A stretch of DNA of 64,000 bases. Source: Paenibacillus amylolyticus (GTDB taxonomy: Bacteria; Bacillota; Bacilli; Paenibacillales; Paenibacillaceae). Both the position numbers and the translations under genes were made by a program. The notes below the pieces were generated by a model that made no database searches, was not told where the DNA came from, and saw nothing but the letters and a program-made list of their open reading frames with translations. Location of the stretch: assembly GCF_029689945.1 (NCBI RefSeq), contig NZ_CP121451.1:4712001-4776000 (forward strand), given 5' to 3'. How positions within the stretch are numbered: position 1 is the stretch's first letter; each line of letters starts with the position of its first letter. Positions 28,672 to 37,921 of the stretch are shown here, in pieces.

Positions 28672-29937
28672 CTAATCCACTTCCAGCTCCGGAAATCTCA
28701 AGGTAACATCACGTTTGATTCGCTTTACGACTTCTTCCTTGGTCTGAATGTCCTTATTGAGATACAACTGAAGTACATTTTTGTAGATATCATTGTTAAT
28801 TGTGGCATCATATTTGGTGCGTTCGTATACATTAACCCGCTTGGCGGCCTCGGAGAAAAACTCAAAATGCTTCTGTCCACCCAAATAAGAGGATGAGAGC
28901 GATGAGGCCAGTTCATCATTCACAACCATGTTGCTGGTGAAATAATCCTGCTCTTTCGCCAGCTCTGACAGAAAGTCGTGGTTGAAGTTATAGAACTCGA
29001 TGAACTTCCAGGCGAGATCTTTTTTGTCACTTTTACTATACAACGCGATATACGTTCCGCCCGAACTAAACGCTGACGGTCCCTGAGCCAGGCCCCACAT
29101 GCCTTCGGTATCCGGAGCATTGGCCTTGAACGTATATTGCAAGGCCCAGGTTGCCCCGGGATAGAACATGACCTCTCCTTTTTGCATGGATGCAGCGTAA
29201 CCTGCACTTCCATCCTCATACTCGGCAAGGACCTTCCGCTCTCGTGCTTCACGTACAAGATCAAGTACGTTTAGGTAGGTTGGATCGATGACGAGCTTGC
29301 CGTCCTTCACCCAAGGTATACCATCATATGAATTCGATATGGCATTCCAATTCGCCAATGCATGTACTTTATTCCCGCTACTTTGCTGCACCTTCTCTCC
29401 AATCTCGAAGATCTTCTCCCATGTATCGATCTGTGAACCCACCTTCTCCGGATCATCGGTCCCCAGATATGTCTTCGCCAAATCCCGACGATAATAGATG
29501 CCGCCTGGTGTTCCCTGATAACCTATCGCTCTGACATTTCCTTCACTATCCTTTTCATTGGCCTGTACAAAAGCATACTGTTCCTGGATAAGTTCATTCG
29601 CGTTATACGGAGAAGCTGATAGATTTTCCAGATAGGGAACGTCGATCAGTTCTCGAATATTCGCATTTTCGATCATAAAAACATCTGGAGCCTTTGAGGT
29701 GGTCTGTAGCGCAGATTTCAGCTTGGTGATATAGAAATTACCGGGGATGTTGACAAAGTTCACTTTGATGTCAGGATACTCCTTTTCGAATTTCTCGATG
29801 GCATACTTTGCTTCATCGGTAAAACTCCATACGGTAATCTCCTGTTGCTTGGCTTGATTCGACGGACTGAACTGGCAACCAGCTAACAACAGCGCTGTAA
29901 TTACCAGTACAATAGTTGGCTTAAACCACTTCTTCAT
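28672..29937 (-). CDS. Extracellular sugar-binding lipoprotein (solute-binding family 1)
   Basis: 421 aa. The lipobox LLAGC (residue 21) is followed by the opening strand EITVWSFTDEAKYAIEKFEK typical of solute-binding family 1, then APDVFMIENANIRELI and the hinge-region GEVMFYPGATWAL. It captures an oligosaccharide or sugar outside the membrane and delivers it to the two permeases. It is first in the transporter operon, 85 nt downstream of the AraC regulator gene. A cre-like box lies between the likely promoter and the ribosome-binding site. Confidence 0.92.
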   Translation of the reverse strand: MKKWFKPTIVLVITALLLAGCQFSPSNQAKQQEITVWSFTDEAKYAIEKFEKEYPDIKVNFVNIPGNFYITKLKSALQTTSKAPDVFMIENANIRELIDVPYLENLSASPYNANELIQEQYAFVQANEKDSEGNVRAIGYQGTPGGIYYRRDLAKTYLGTDDPEKVGSQIDTWEKIFEIGEKVQQSSGNKVHALANWNAISNSYDGIPWVKDGKLVIDPTYLNVLDLVREARERKVLAEYEDGSAGYAASMQKGEVMFYPGATWALQYTFKANAPDTEGMWGLAQGPSAFSSGGTYIALYSKSDKKDLAWKFIEFYNFNHDFLSELAKEQDYFTSNMVVNDELASSLSSSYLGGQKHFEFFSEAAKRVNVYERTKYDATINNDIYKNVLQLYLNKDIQTKEEVVKRIKRDVTLRFPELEVD

Positions 29938-29955
29938 AGGCCCCCTCCTTCAAAA

Positions 29956-29984
29956 AGGAAACGCTTACAATTTATTAGAGTATA
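29956..29984 (-). promoter_or_regulatory. Promoter -10 and cre-like operator of the sugar transporter operon
   Basis: The minus-strand TATACT (29979-29984) is followed ten bases later by TGTAAGCGTTTCCT (29956-29969), which matches 12 of 14 positions of the CcpA cre consensus. A box just downstream of the start point suggests roadblock repression by CcpA, or by the LacI-family protein encoded at 31020. Confidence 0.65.
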
Positions 29985-30022
29985 TTGATTTTGGAGAGGG
30001 CTTTCTCCACAAATATTGTGCA

Positions 30023-30904
30023 TTACCCTTCATATTTTGTGATATTCATACGGTGCTTCTTACGAAATTCGGAGGGTGTGCAGTCATTATATTTCTTGAA
30101 AAGACGATTATAGGAGTTTACATTGTTGAACCCGTGTCCGATCGCAATCTCTAGAATGGTATCCTGACGGAACAATAAGGCCCACTCCGATTTGATAATT
30201 CGAAAATGATTCAAGTATTCCATCAGCGTCACGCCTTTGATCTCTTTGAATAATTTGCAGACATGAAACTTGCTGAATTTAATATGCTCTGCCACCTGTT
30301 CCAGCTTGATCGGTTCAGCATAGTGCTCCTCCAGGTATTCACAGACCGATTCAAGGAATTCAAATTTCTTGGAAGAAGTACAGGGCCATCCCAAGGGGGT
30401 TAATGGATCTGTCACTGGGGGCTTTGTGCGTAACAAAAGAACCATGAGATCATACAACCGGGAAACCATTAACCACCGATAACCGGGCTTTCGATTTTTT
30501 TTCTCGGCAATTATGGCATCGATATACTGAACCACATTGTTGCGACTTCCCGCATTCGATGGAATAACGGTTGTTTTGTTAAAAAGCTCACCAAGATCCT
30601 GTATCTCGGCTTCTGTCGTGAAGCTTCCTGTTAACAATTCGAGGCGGAACAGGATAATCGTTAAGTGTTCGGTTCCCGGCAAGAAGCAATGTACATCCCC
30701 TGGTTTAATCAGTAGTACATCCCCTTGTCCCAGCTCACGGACTTGGTCATTCACGCCAATTCGTGCCCTCTTACCATTAACAACAACCAATTCAACTTCA
30801 TCATGCCAATGTGCAGCATAATTGAACTGACCACCTGTATGAATCACCCGAATGGGAAAACCTTCTTCCATATGGCCTGTCTCCAGAAACGTGGGTACGC
30901 CCAT
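30023..30904 (-). CDS. AraC family transcriptional regulator with cupin sensor domain
   Basis: 293 aa from the ATG at 30904, with GGAGG 8 nt upstream. The N-terminal cupin domain shows YAAHWHDEVELVVVNG and GDVLLIKPGDVHCF, a sugar-sensing fold. The C-terminal AraC HTH pair is VAEHIKFSKFHVCKLFKEI and IAIGHGFNNVNSYNRLFKKY. It lies directly upstream of the sugar transporter operon on the same strand and is most likely its activator. LacI and AraC genes in tandem suggest dual control. Confidence 0.9.
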   Translation of the reverse strand: MGVPTFLETGHMEEGFPIRVIHTGGQFNYAAHWHDEVELVVVNGKRARIGVNDQVRELGQGDVLLIKPGDVHCFLPGTEHLTIILFRLELLTGSFTTEAEIQDLGELFNKTTVIPSNAGSRNNVVQYIDAIIAEKKNRKPGYRWLMVSRLYDLMVLLLRTKPPVTDPLTPLGWPCTSSKKFEFLESVCEYLEEHYAEPIKLEQVAEHIKFSKFHVCKLFKEIKGVTLMEYLNHFRIIKSEWALLFRQDTILEIAIGHGFNNVNSYNRLFKKYNDCTPSEFRKKHRMNITKYEG

Positions 30905-31019
30905 CTTCTCACCCTCCATTTATTTCCTATGCAAGAATCTCTCGTCTTTATTATTATGCATGAATCGCCACACTCCTTTCTTTTTTAACATTTAAAATTC
31001 CATGGAACGAAAAAACTCC

Positions 31020-32015
31020 TCAAATCAGGTTGAGGAGCCGAACAGAATCACGTTCCACGCATTGGATGTCCAGTGTATATAACGTCTCTACGATCTCTCC
31101 GTGCAGCAGTTGGAAGAGAACATGACCCGCAAGCTGGCCTGCATCCCTCTTCGGCTGACGAAATGTGGTTAGAGGAGGATTCATATACTGGGATGCAGGT
31201 ATATTGTCAAAACCAATTACGGATAACTGCTCCGGAATTGAAATATCATGCTCCCTAAAGGCTTCCAAGCCGCCGATCGCCATTTCATCATTGGCAAAGA
31301 ATACAGCGGACGGCAACTCTCCTTCTAGCAGTTTTTTGGCTGCATTGTAACCATCTTGCTTCATGTATTGTCCGCCAATTTTCCACTCGGGGTTCTCTTC
31401 AATGCCTGCCTCCTTCAAGGCTTTCAAATAACCTTGATAACGTTGGAGATTACACTCCGATTGTGACGGACCACTAATATAAGCTATTGTCCGATGCCCT
31501 TTATCGACCAGATACCGGGTAGCCAGGTACCCGCCTTGCGTATCACTCATCAAAACCTTTACAATATGTTGAGCATCCAGATCCCGATCCATGACGACAA
31601 TCGGAAATCCTGCTTCAGATGCTTCAATAAGCAATTGATCTTCAATATTTTGAGCGATGACAATAGCTCCGTCAATTCTTCGTTCACGAATGTAGCGATG
31701 GGCTGTCGACTTCTCTCCACCCAGCGAACTACATACAATCATATCGTATCCGTGACTCATGACGACGTTTTCTATTCCGTTCACCAAATCCGAGAAATAC
31801 GGACTGGACATGTCATGCACAATCACACCAATCGTTTGTGTACTCTGCCGCTTCATTTCAGAGGCAGGACCATTCTTCACGTAATTAAGTTGGCTTGCTG
31901 CTGCGAGCACCTTCTGCCTGGTTGGCTCACTTACATTACCTTTATCGTTGAGTACGCAAGATACGGTCGAACTGGCTACACCCGCCATCTTGGCAACATC
32001 TTTTATCGTTATCAT
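31020..32015 (-). CDS. LacI family transcriptional regulator
   Basis: 331 aa. The N-terminal helix-turn-helix ITIKDVAKMAGVASSTVSCV (residues 2-21) and hinge helix are followed by the periplasmic-binding-protein-like effector domain (TIGVIVHDMSSPYFSDLVNG, SVIGFDNIPASQYMNPPLTT). It has an intact frame and normal length. It lies 115 nt upstream of the AraC gene, and both precede the sugar transporter operon, so repression of that operon or of the GH2 gene is plausible. The effector sugar is unknown. Confidence 0.92.
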   Translation of the reverse strand: MITIKDVAKMAGVASSTVSCVLNDKGNVSEPTRQKVLAAASQLNYVKNGPASEMKRQSTQTIGVIVHDMSSPYFSDLVNGIENVVMSHGYDMIVCSSLGGEKSTAHRYIRERRIDGAIVIAQNIEDQLLIEASEAGFPIVVMDRDLDAQHIVKVLMSDTQGGYLATRYLVDKGHRTIAYISGPSQSECNLQRYQGYLKALKEAGIEENPEWKIGGQYMKQDGYNAAKKLLEGELPSAVFFANDEMAIGGLEAFREHDISIPEQLSVIGFDNIPASQYMNPPLTTFRQPKRDAGQLAGHVLFQLLHGEIVETLYTLDIQCVERDSVRLLNLI

Positions 32016-32115
32016 GATATATACTCCTCAAAGACAGTTTCATCTATTTCGTCCAATATGGCAGTAACACAACAATCCACACCGGACTGTTCACTAGCAT
32101 TTTATCACGTCAGTC

Positions 32116-32146
32116 CAGTCGATGTCTCTTTCCAAGACATCGACTG
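32116..32146. promoter_or_regulatory. Perfect 12-bp inverted repeat between lacI and maoC
   Basis: CAGTCGATGTCT, a 7-nt spacer and AGACATCGACTG. There is no T-run on either side, so it is not an ordinary terminator. It lies between two divergent genes, 33 nt before the MaoC start, and could be an operator or an mRNA leader hairpin. Confidence 0.6.
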
Positions 32147-32178
32147 CATAAACATATTAAAGAAACCGAGGTGCCTTC

Positions 32179-32604
32179 ATGAGATTCAGTGAATATGTAA
32201 TAGGTCAGCGCTATAAAACCACATCCTTGGCCTTATCCAAGAGCGATATTATGGAGTTTGCTACAATCTATGATCCACAGTACATGCATCTGGATGAGGA
32301 AAAGGCCAAGCAAGGACGCTTCGGAAGTTTAATTGCTTCAGGAATGCAAACGATGAACATCTCCTTCAAGTTATGGATTGAGGTCGGAATCTATGGAGAG
32401 CATGTTGTGGCGGGAACCGGAATGAACAACATTCAATTCCTGAAGCCTGTCTTTCCTGATGATGAGCTTCATGTCATTGCAGAAGTCATTGGTCTTACGC
32501 CTCGACGAAAAGGTAATGGGATCGTTACCGTGTTGCTGAGTACGTTTAATCATAAGAATCAAAAGGTCTTTCAGGCCGAATTAAGTGCTTTAATTGATGA
32601 TTAG
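32179..32604 (+). CDS. MaoC family (R)-hydratase/dehydratase-like protein
   Basis: 141 aa, one hot-dog domain. The hydratase motif region reads FATIYDPQYMHLDEEKAKQG, matching the D-x(4)-H hydratase-2 motif (Asp and His near residues 32 and 37), followed by GRFGSLIASGMQTM. Such enzymes hydrate enoyl-CoA or related thioesters. It is monocistronic and no fatty-acid genes are adjacent, so the substrate is open. GAGGTG precedes the ATG. Divergent from lacI. Confidence 0.88.
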   Translation: MRFSEYVIGQRYKTTSLALSKSDIMEFATIYDPQYMHLDEEKAKQGRFGSLIASGMQTMNISFKLWIEVGIYGEHVVAGTGMNNIQFLKPVFPDDELHVIAEVIGLTPRRKGNGIVTVLLSTFNHKNQKVFQAELSALIDD

Positions 32605-32644
32605 TATGGCTGTGAAATAGCCGTGAATTAGCTGTGAAATGCTG

Positions 32645-32677
32645 TAAAAAAATAAATAGAAGCCGCCTATTGGCGAC
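32645..32677 (-). terminator. Intrinsic terminator after the aminotransferase gene
   Basis: Minus-strand GTCGCCAATAGGCGGC followed by TTCTATTTATTTTTTT, the recurrent hairpin type, 30 nt beyond the stop. Confidence 0.85.
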
Positions 32678-32706
32678 TTCTCATGTATATCATGCATTTT
32701 TATATA

Positions 32707-33896
32707 TTAAACGTTGTAGCCTTTCAATACCTGTCCCAAAATCTCTACACCCTTGACAATCTGTTCGTCTGACGGGGTTGAGAAATTAAGTCTGATAGCG
32801 TTACAAGGGTCTTGCTCGTTCACCAGGAATGCATTTCCCGGCACAACCGCAACCCCTTGGGCTGCCGCAGTCTTGGCGTAATCAAGCATTGGCACATGTG
32901 CTGGCAGGTCACACCAGAGGAACAGTCCACCATCCGGCGTAGTATAGGTAATGGAATCACCCATATGCTCTTGCAGCTTGTCCATCATCAATGTTGCTTT
33001 TCTGCGATATACCTCACGAATGCTGTTAATGTGCCCCGCGTAGTCATACTCGGTCATGAACTTGTATGCCAGAATCTGTGGAAGCATGGCTGTATGTACG
33101 TCTTCTCCCTGTTTGGCAACAACCATCTTCTCCGCCACTTCATGTGGTGCTTGTACAAAACCGACACGTAGTCCTGCCGACAGAATCTTGGAGAATGATC
33201 CAACATAGATGACGAGACCCTCATCATCCATGGACTTAATGGTTGGCACATCATCTCCATTGAATCGAAGTTCTCCGTACGGGTTGTCTTCCAGAATCAT
33301 AACGCCATACTTCTTGGCCAGCTCGTATATGGCCTGACGTTTCGCAAGACTCGTCGTTACACCGGTCGGATTCTGAAAACTCGGAATGACGTAGATCAGT
33401 TTCACATTGGGCTCTGTTTGCAAAGCCTGTTCCAGCTTCTCAATATCCATACCGTCCATTTCCATCGGAACACCCGCTAGCTTCGCACCGGATGCCCGGA
33501 AGGAGTTCAGGGAACCGATAAAGCTCGGACTCTCACAGATAATCGTGTCCCCTTCATTACAGAATACTTTACAGGCAAGTTCAATCCCCTGCTGCGCCCC
33601 AGATACGATGAACAACTGATCGGACGGCTTACCGGTATCAAAACCTGTCTTCAAAAGTTGAGTCAAGGCTTCCCTGAGGGGAACGTAACCTTCTGTAATG
33701 CCATATTGCAGAGCCGTGACCGGATCATGCTCCAGAATGGATTGAGTAAATGTGCGAATCGCCTCAATAGGAAAGGTTTCCGGGCGGGATTACCCGCAGC
33801 GAATGGAATCACATTTTGCCCGGAAGAAGCCTTCAGGATCTCACGAATAATGGATGGTTGCAGTGCTGCGATACGATTGGAAAATGAATAGTTCAT
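32707..33896 (-). CDS. PLP-dependent aminotransferase (class I/II, 2-aminoadipate/aromatic type), frameshifted
   Basis: Fold-type I aminotransferase: FIVSGAQQGIELACKVF, PSFQNPTGVTTSL, DNPYGELRF and the PLP-binding Lys in GSFSKILSAGLRVGF. The first 45 residues (SFSNRIAALQPSIIREILK, IPFAAGNPA) lie in another frame. One C added to the C3 run (33782-33784) gives NPAPETFPIEAIRTF and 396 aa. The start at 33896 has GGGAGG upstream. This family transfers amino groups to 2-oxoglutarate from 2-aminoadipate, kynurenine or aromatic or branched-chain amino acids; the exact substrate is unknown. Confidence 0.88.
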
Positions 33897-34013
33897 CTTA
33901 AATAGTGCCTCCCGACATTTCATCTGACTTGGTTCTCTATCGTTACATTAGACTCTATTATACGAGCATTTCCCGAATTTCCAAACTGTCTCCACAAAAT
34001 TAATGTTTATGCA

Positions 34014-34042
34014 CCAAAAAGAGGCCGCCGTCAGCAACCTCT
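34014..34042 (-). terminator. Intrinsic terminator after the FAD oxidoreductase gene
   Basis: Minus-strand AGAGGTTGCTG / GGCGGCCTCT stem followed by TTTTT, 24 nt beyond the stop. Confidence 0.8.
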
Positions 34043-34065
34043 TTTGCATACTTATTAAGCAAGTT

Positions 34066-35223
34066 TCAATGGATTAGCGGGCTGCGTTTCATCTCGGATA
34101 ACCGTGTGGCCTTCACGACATAAGCGGCTAAACCGGGGATCATCCGGGCCAGACCAGGATAGAATTTATTGGTTTTGGCAAAAGCCAGCTTTTGAATTCT
34201 TCTTGCACGTCTGAGCAATTGGGTGAATTCACGGCTTGCTTCCAATATGTAATTACTCTGCCAATCAGCATGCTCGATGTGGCCTTGCAAGTACTTGTCA
34301 GTCCACCTTGCACACAGGAGTGAGGAGCGCAGGGCAATGGACATTCCGTCTCCACATAAGGGCGGGATCACCAGCATGGCATCTCCAATATGCGGATATT
34401 GAGACCACGGTTCAGGAGCGTTGGACAGGTGCAGCGGCGCAATCGACACTTGTGTTCCGTCTACAGGCTTTCCTTCGGCTAAACGGGCTGCCAGACTCAC
34501 ATTGGTCAGAGATGCTGCCTGTAAAATATCGTTTACAGACTTGCCGCTTCCCTGGACGGTATCGAGTGTCAACAAGGCGGCGACATTCACAATGCCATCC
34601 TCAATCGGGGAAATTCCCACATAGCCTCCCTCGCAAAAATATAACTCTACCCGTGCGGGAATCTGGATACCGCTGAAATGGGATTTGACGCCAACATATA
34701 CGGTTTGGTCCCGCAGATCAGGTGCGGAAGCCATGCCCCGCAGCTTCTTGGTTCCATGTGCTCCAATGACGGCTTTGGCTCTGTAACTGATCCGCTCATC
34801 TCCCTGTTTCACCTGAACCTCATAACGGGCATCCTCAAGCTGATCAATGCTCGTTATGGTTGCTTTGGTCACAATCTGGGCTCCGGCCGCCAGAGCCTTC
34901 TGATGCAAAATCTGGTCCAGTTCATATCGACTTATGCCATAGGCTAATCCTGGGAGCGGTGCTTCAATCACTCCGCCTTGTGGCATAACAATTTTGGCGT
35001 GGTCCATGGTGCTGGGTTTCTTCCGTTGGTCCAGAAGGTGAATATCCAGAACTTCCAGCATCTCCTTGGTTTCAGGTGACATGAACTCACCGCAGGTTTT
35101 ATGACGAGGAAACTCCTGACGATCCAGCAAAAGGGTCTGATGACCTTTTCCTGCCAGTTGCATTGCACACGTGCTACCTGCGATTCCGGCTCCGATGACA
35201 ATCACATCTATCGATTTCGACAC
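34066..35223 (-). CDS. FAD-dependent oxidoreductase, geranylgeranyl reductase/halogenase-like
   Basis: 385 aa. The N-terminal dinucleotide-binding motif DVIVIGAGIAGSTCAMQLAG and the second flavin motif CGDGMSIALRSSLL are present. FPRHKTCGEFMSPET is typical of the geranylgeranyl-reductase/UbiH-like group. It likely reduces or hydroxylates a lipophilic or polyketide-like substrate. It follows a methyltransferase gene by 6 nt. Such methyltransferase-FAD enzyme pairs often sit beside type III polyketide synthases in Bacillales, but no such synthase is found here. Confidence 0.87.
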   Translation of the reverse strand: MSKSIDVIVIGAGIAGSTCAMQLAGKGHQTLLLDRQEFPRHKTCGEFMSPETKEMLEVLDIHLLDQRKKPSTMDHAKIVMPQGGVIEAPLPGLAYGISRYELDQILHQKALAAGAQIVTKATITSIDQLEDARYEVQVKQGDERISYRAKAVIGAHGTKKLRGMASAPDLRDQTVYVGVKSHFSGIQIPARVELYFCEGGYVGISPIEDGIVNVAALLTLDTVQGSGKSVNDILQAASLTNVSLAARLAEGKPVDGTQVSIAPLHLSNAPEPWSQYPHIGDAMLVIPPLCGDGMSIALRSSLLCARWTDKYLQGHIEHADWQSNYILEASREFTQLLRRARRIQKLAFAKTNKFYPGLARMIPGLAAYVVKATRLSEMKRSPLIH

Positions 35224-35229
35224 GTCAGA

Positions 35230-35949
35230 TCACCTGCCTTTCGCGGGAATAACAACAGAGTAACGGAATAAAGGCTTCCATTCATAGGTCATCGTATCGT
35301 GATTCAGCCGTTGTTTCAGTTCCCTCCAATCCCTCCCTGTAAAACCTTTGGCTACAGATAGAGGCCCATCATGACGAATATACCGATTGCGCGAGATCAT
35401 TCGTGTGGTAATCCAGACCGCTTTATAGGATACGGGATGTCGGTGAATATCATTAATGACGACGCCATGCCTCGATGCTCGCAGCATATGAGAAACCATA
35501 TCGACCAGCTGATCTCCGTCAAAATGATGCACAAACTGGGAACCTGTTACGATATCGGCTGAAGCATCCGGCAATTGTGTAAGATCGGCACGTTGTACCC
35601 GAACTCGGGGTTCGTCACGAAAGAGTTGTCTCGCTTCCTCACACGCCTCTTCCGTTAGATCGACCAGCGTGATCTCCAGCTGAATGCCCTGACGATCCGC
35701 CCATTGCAGCAGTTTCTGGTTCACGTCCCCTGAACCTGCCCCCACATCCAGGAGAGAGAGTTGATCCGGCCTCCCGACAGAGTTCCATAACTTCTCTACT
35801 CCAGCCAGTGTTGGGCCGGGTGCTGCGAATATTTTGTTAAGACGTCTGAGATGTCTTAGAGCTTCACGAAGTTCCTCCCCTCCCAGAGAGAAGTCATCCA
35901 TCAGTTCATCTTCCTTCGCCCGAATGGATAATGTTCTAAAGAAGGACAT
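35230..35949 (-). CDS. Class I SAM-dependent methyltransferase
   Basis: 239 aa. SAM motif I is LSLLDVGAGSGDVNQKLLQW, motif II LEITLVDLTEEACEEA, post-motif SADIVTGSQFVHHFDGDQLV. A helical N-terminal part (REALRHLRRLNKIFAAPG) precedes. AAGGAG lies 7 nt before the ATG, which falls inside the end of a 40-aa upstream frame (14-nt overlap), suggesting translational coupling. It is followed directly by the FAD oxidoreductase gene. Probably tailors the same small molecule, not identified. Confidence 0.87.
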   Translation of the reverse strand: MSFFRTLSIRAKEDELMDDFSLGGEELREALRHLRRLNKIFAAPGPTLAGVEKLWNSVGRPDQLSLLDVGAGSGDVNQKLLQWADRQGIQLEITLVDLTEEACEEARQLFRDEPRVRVQRADLTQLPDASADIVTGSQFVHHFDGDQLVDMVSHMLRASRHGVVINDIHRHPVSYKAVWITTRMISRNRYIRHDGPLSVAKGFTGRDWRELKQRLNHDTMTYEWKPLFRYSVVIPAKGR

Positions 35950-36058
35950 GTTCGTACTCCTTCATCACTGAAGATAATGAGGGTACATAAGTGAATTTCA
36001 TCAACTCCGCGGCCATGCCAAGAATCGCGATATCGGATGGACTATGATTTTCTGACAT
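35936..36058 (-). CDS. Possible 40-aa leader or relict protein before the methyltransferase
   Basis: A small frame with an excellent site (AGGAGG 6 nt before ATG) encodes MSENHSPSDIAILGMAAELM and ends KEYEHVLL. Its stop overlaps the methyltransferase start by 14 nt. It could be a translated leader that couples ribosomes to the methyltransferase, or the relic of a larger gene. No family is recognised. Confidence 0.5.
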   Translation of the reverse strand: MSENHSPSDIAILGMAAELMKFTYVPSLSSVMKEYEHVLL

Positions 36059-36222
36059 AATTAACCTCCTGATACTGGTTATTATTCCCTGTAACTAATA
36101 ACTCTTACCCCTTATCGATATCGTTATCATCCCATGAAGGCTCTTAATTCTAGTTTATTAACCAACCCGCCAAATCAGAAGCTTGGTTTCATCAACCGAT
36201 GGATACAACCAGTGATAGAACC

Positions 36223-36243
36223 AAAAAAGCCGCCATAGGCGAC
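36223..36243 (-). terminator. Intrinsic terminator after the alpha/beta hydrolase gene
   Basis: Minus-strand GTCGCCTATGGCGGC followed by T6, of the recurrent type, 70 nt beyond the stop. The rest of 36059-36313 holds nothing recognisable. Confidence 0.8.
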
Positions 36244-36313
36244 TTCAGTGTGATTTTTCAAATATTTGATTATAAGTGCTTCATGATAACTTTTTACGTC
36301 ATCCTGATCCAGT

Positions 36314-37198
36314 TTATTTGGAAAAAGCTTCTCTGATCTTGTCACTCATCAGAAACCAGGCATCCTCTGCCATCTTGAGATCTCCAAAATGCGTAAATCC
36401 GTGAGCGGCTCCCTCGTATTCCTTAAGTGTCACCTTCACACCGCTCTCTTCAAGCCTTGCTGCATAAGTTCTCGCTTCTTGAGCAAGCGAATCTTTTTCC
36501 GCGGTAATGATCAAAGCTAACGGCAGTTCCTGTAATGATTTTGCGAGCACAGGTGAAGCTAACGGATCGTGCGCATCTTCAGGTGTTTCAAGGTACATGG
36601 CGTTGAATGTTCTGGCGATATCGGCTGGAATGGCTTCTTCAAAACTCGGTTTCTCCGCCGGATCTGTTGCCACATCCAACACGCCATAATCGATAACCTG
36701 CAGAGCAATTGGCAGCTCGCTACCGCGTTGCTGATTCAACAAGCACACTGCTGCAGCAAGATTACCACCAGCACTATGCCCTCCAATGGCCAATAAAGAT
36801 GGATTAACCGAGAAGGATGCGGGATTGTTGTGAACCCACTTTACAACGTCGTAACATTCGTGGACCGCAGTTGGGAACTTGTTCTCTGGTGCGAGACTGT
36901 AATCGATATTGATCACGAGACAATCCGCACGATCAGCGATCAGGCGACACCATGGATCATCCCCCTCCGCTTGTCCCAAGATGAAACCACCCCCATGCAT
37001 ATTGAAGAAGACCGGCAGCGGAGCGTGATGATCCCTATCCGGTGTATACACGAGTACACGCGTTTCTCCTTTGGTCGTAGGAATCATGACTTCTTCCACC
37101 GTGACAGCATACGTGGAACTGGGTTGAAGAGCTGCACCTGTATCGACGACATTTTGACGCATACGTTGTACCATTGCCAATTGCTGTTGTTGATCCAT
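36314..37198 (-). CDS. Alpha/beta hydrolase, hormone-sensitive-lipase (HSL) esterase family
   Basis: 294 aa from the ATG at 37198, with AAGGAG 8 nt upstream. The oxyanion motif HGGGFILGQAEG, nucleophile elbow GGHSAGGNLAAA, acid in ITAEKDSLA and His in YEGAAHGFTHFG form a complete HSL-family esterase (bacterial family IV). Acts on short acyl esters in the cytosol; no signal peptide. The gene stands alone with its own terminator. Confidence 0.9.
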   Translation of the reverse strand: MDQQQQLAMVQRMRQNVVDTGAALQPSSTYAVTVEEVMIPTTKGETRVLVYTPDRDHHAPLPVFFNMHGGGFILGQAEGDDPWCRLIADRADCLVINIDYSLAPENKFPTAVHECYDVVKWVHNNPASFSVNPSLLAIGGHSAGGNLAAAVCLLNQQRGSELPIALQVIDYGVLDVATDPAEKPSFEEAIPADIARTFNAMYLETPEDAHDPLASPVLAKSLQELPLALIITAEKDSLAQEARTYAARLEESGVKVTLKEYEGAAHGFTHFGDLKMAEDAWFLMSDKIREAFSK

Positions 37199-37434
37199 AG
37201 ATATCACTCCTTATTGGTATGTACAATGACTCCTACAATCGGAGATTTGAATCATTCATTCTCCAATGAATTCAAGTCCTTGATGTGATTTTCCTGCAAC
37301 GCTGTCGTTGCCAATCGATTACGCGACGAATAGACAGACATCAGCGGAGACCTATGAGAAAATCCAGGCAGTGATCTGATTAGTGACAAGTAACATGAGT
37401 TAAATGTGTTTTTAATTTGTGTTAAATGAATTCC

Positions 37435-37791
37435 TCACGATTCGGCCAAAGATTCCCGAACCCTTTTCGGAAGGGAACGGATGACCATATCATACGAGTG
37501 ATCGATCATGACGTAGACATCCTCATCTGACAATGAACCATCCAGTGTAATGGTATTCCAGTGTTTTTTGTTCATATGATATCCCGGTTGAACCGCCTCA
37601 TGCTGCTCTCTCAGATTCTCTGCGATAATCGGGTCACATTTTAAGTTCAAGCGACAGTGCTTTTCTTTATTTTCAAAAATTAGGGCGAACATCTTGCCCT
37701 CGATCTTAATCGCGACTGGATCAGGTCCAAATGGATAATCCTTGATCGCACCTTTCTTCTTCAGACTGTATTCAATCATCGTATCCTTCAA
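37435..37791 (-). CDS. MmcQ/YjbR family DNA-binding-like protein
   Basis: About 118 aa. GAIKDYPFGPDPVAIKIEGK, FENKEKHCRLNLKCDP and PGYHMNKKHWNTITLDGSLS are the typical CyaY-like fold motifs of the MmcQ/YjbR family (DUF419). The family is small and poorly understood, with proposed DNA binding. The likely start is TTG at 37791, 7 nt after GGGAGG; the ATG at 37806 overlaps the site itself. Monocistronic. Confidence 0.82.
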   Translation of the reverse strand: MKDTMIEYSLKKKGAIKDYPFGPDPVAIKIEGKMFALIFENKEKHCRLNLKCDPIIAENLREQHEAVQPGYHMNKKHWNTITLDGSLSDEDVYVMIDHSYDMVIRSLPKRVRESLAES

Positions 37792-37871
37792 GTCAGTACC
37801 TCCCATTCACATTAGACAATACAATGATATCGAATGTAAGTTCGTATGTAAACAAACTCATTGCACATCAT

Positions 37872-37902
37872 AAAACCTTCTCCGTATTCCGAAGAAGGTT
37901 TC
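37872..37902 (-). terminator. Intrinsic terminator after the helicase gene
   Basis: Minus-strand AAACCTTCTTCGG / CGGAGAAGGTTT stem with TTTT after it, about 20 nt beyond the helicase stop. Confidence 0.8.
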
Positions 37903-37921
37903 ATTTGTATTTATTAAGTTC

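Noticed and set aside
31494..32192. 232-aa plus-strand open frame
   Set aside because: It is antisense to the clear LacI gene, has no ribosome-binding site and its composition is that of a reverse-complement shadow.
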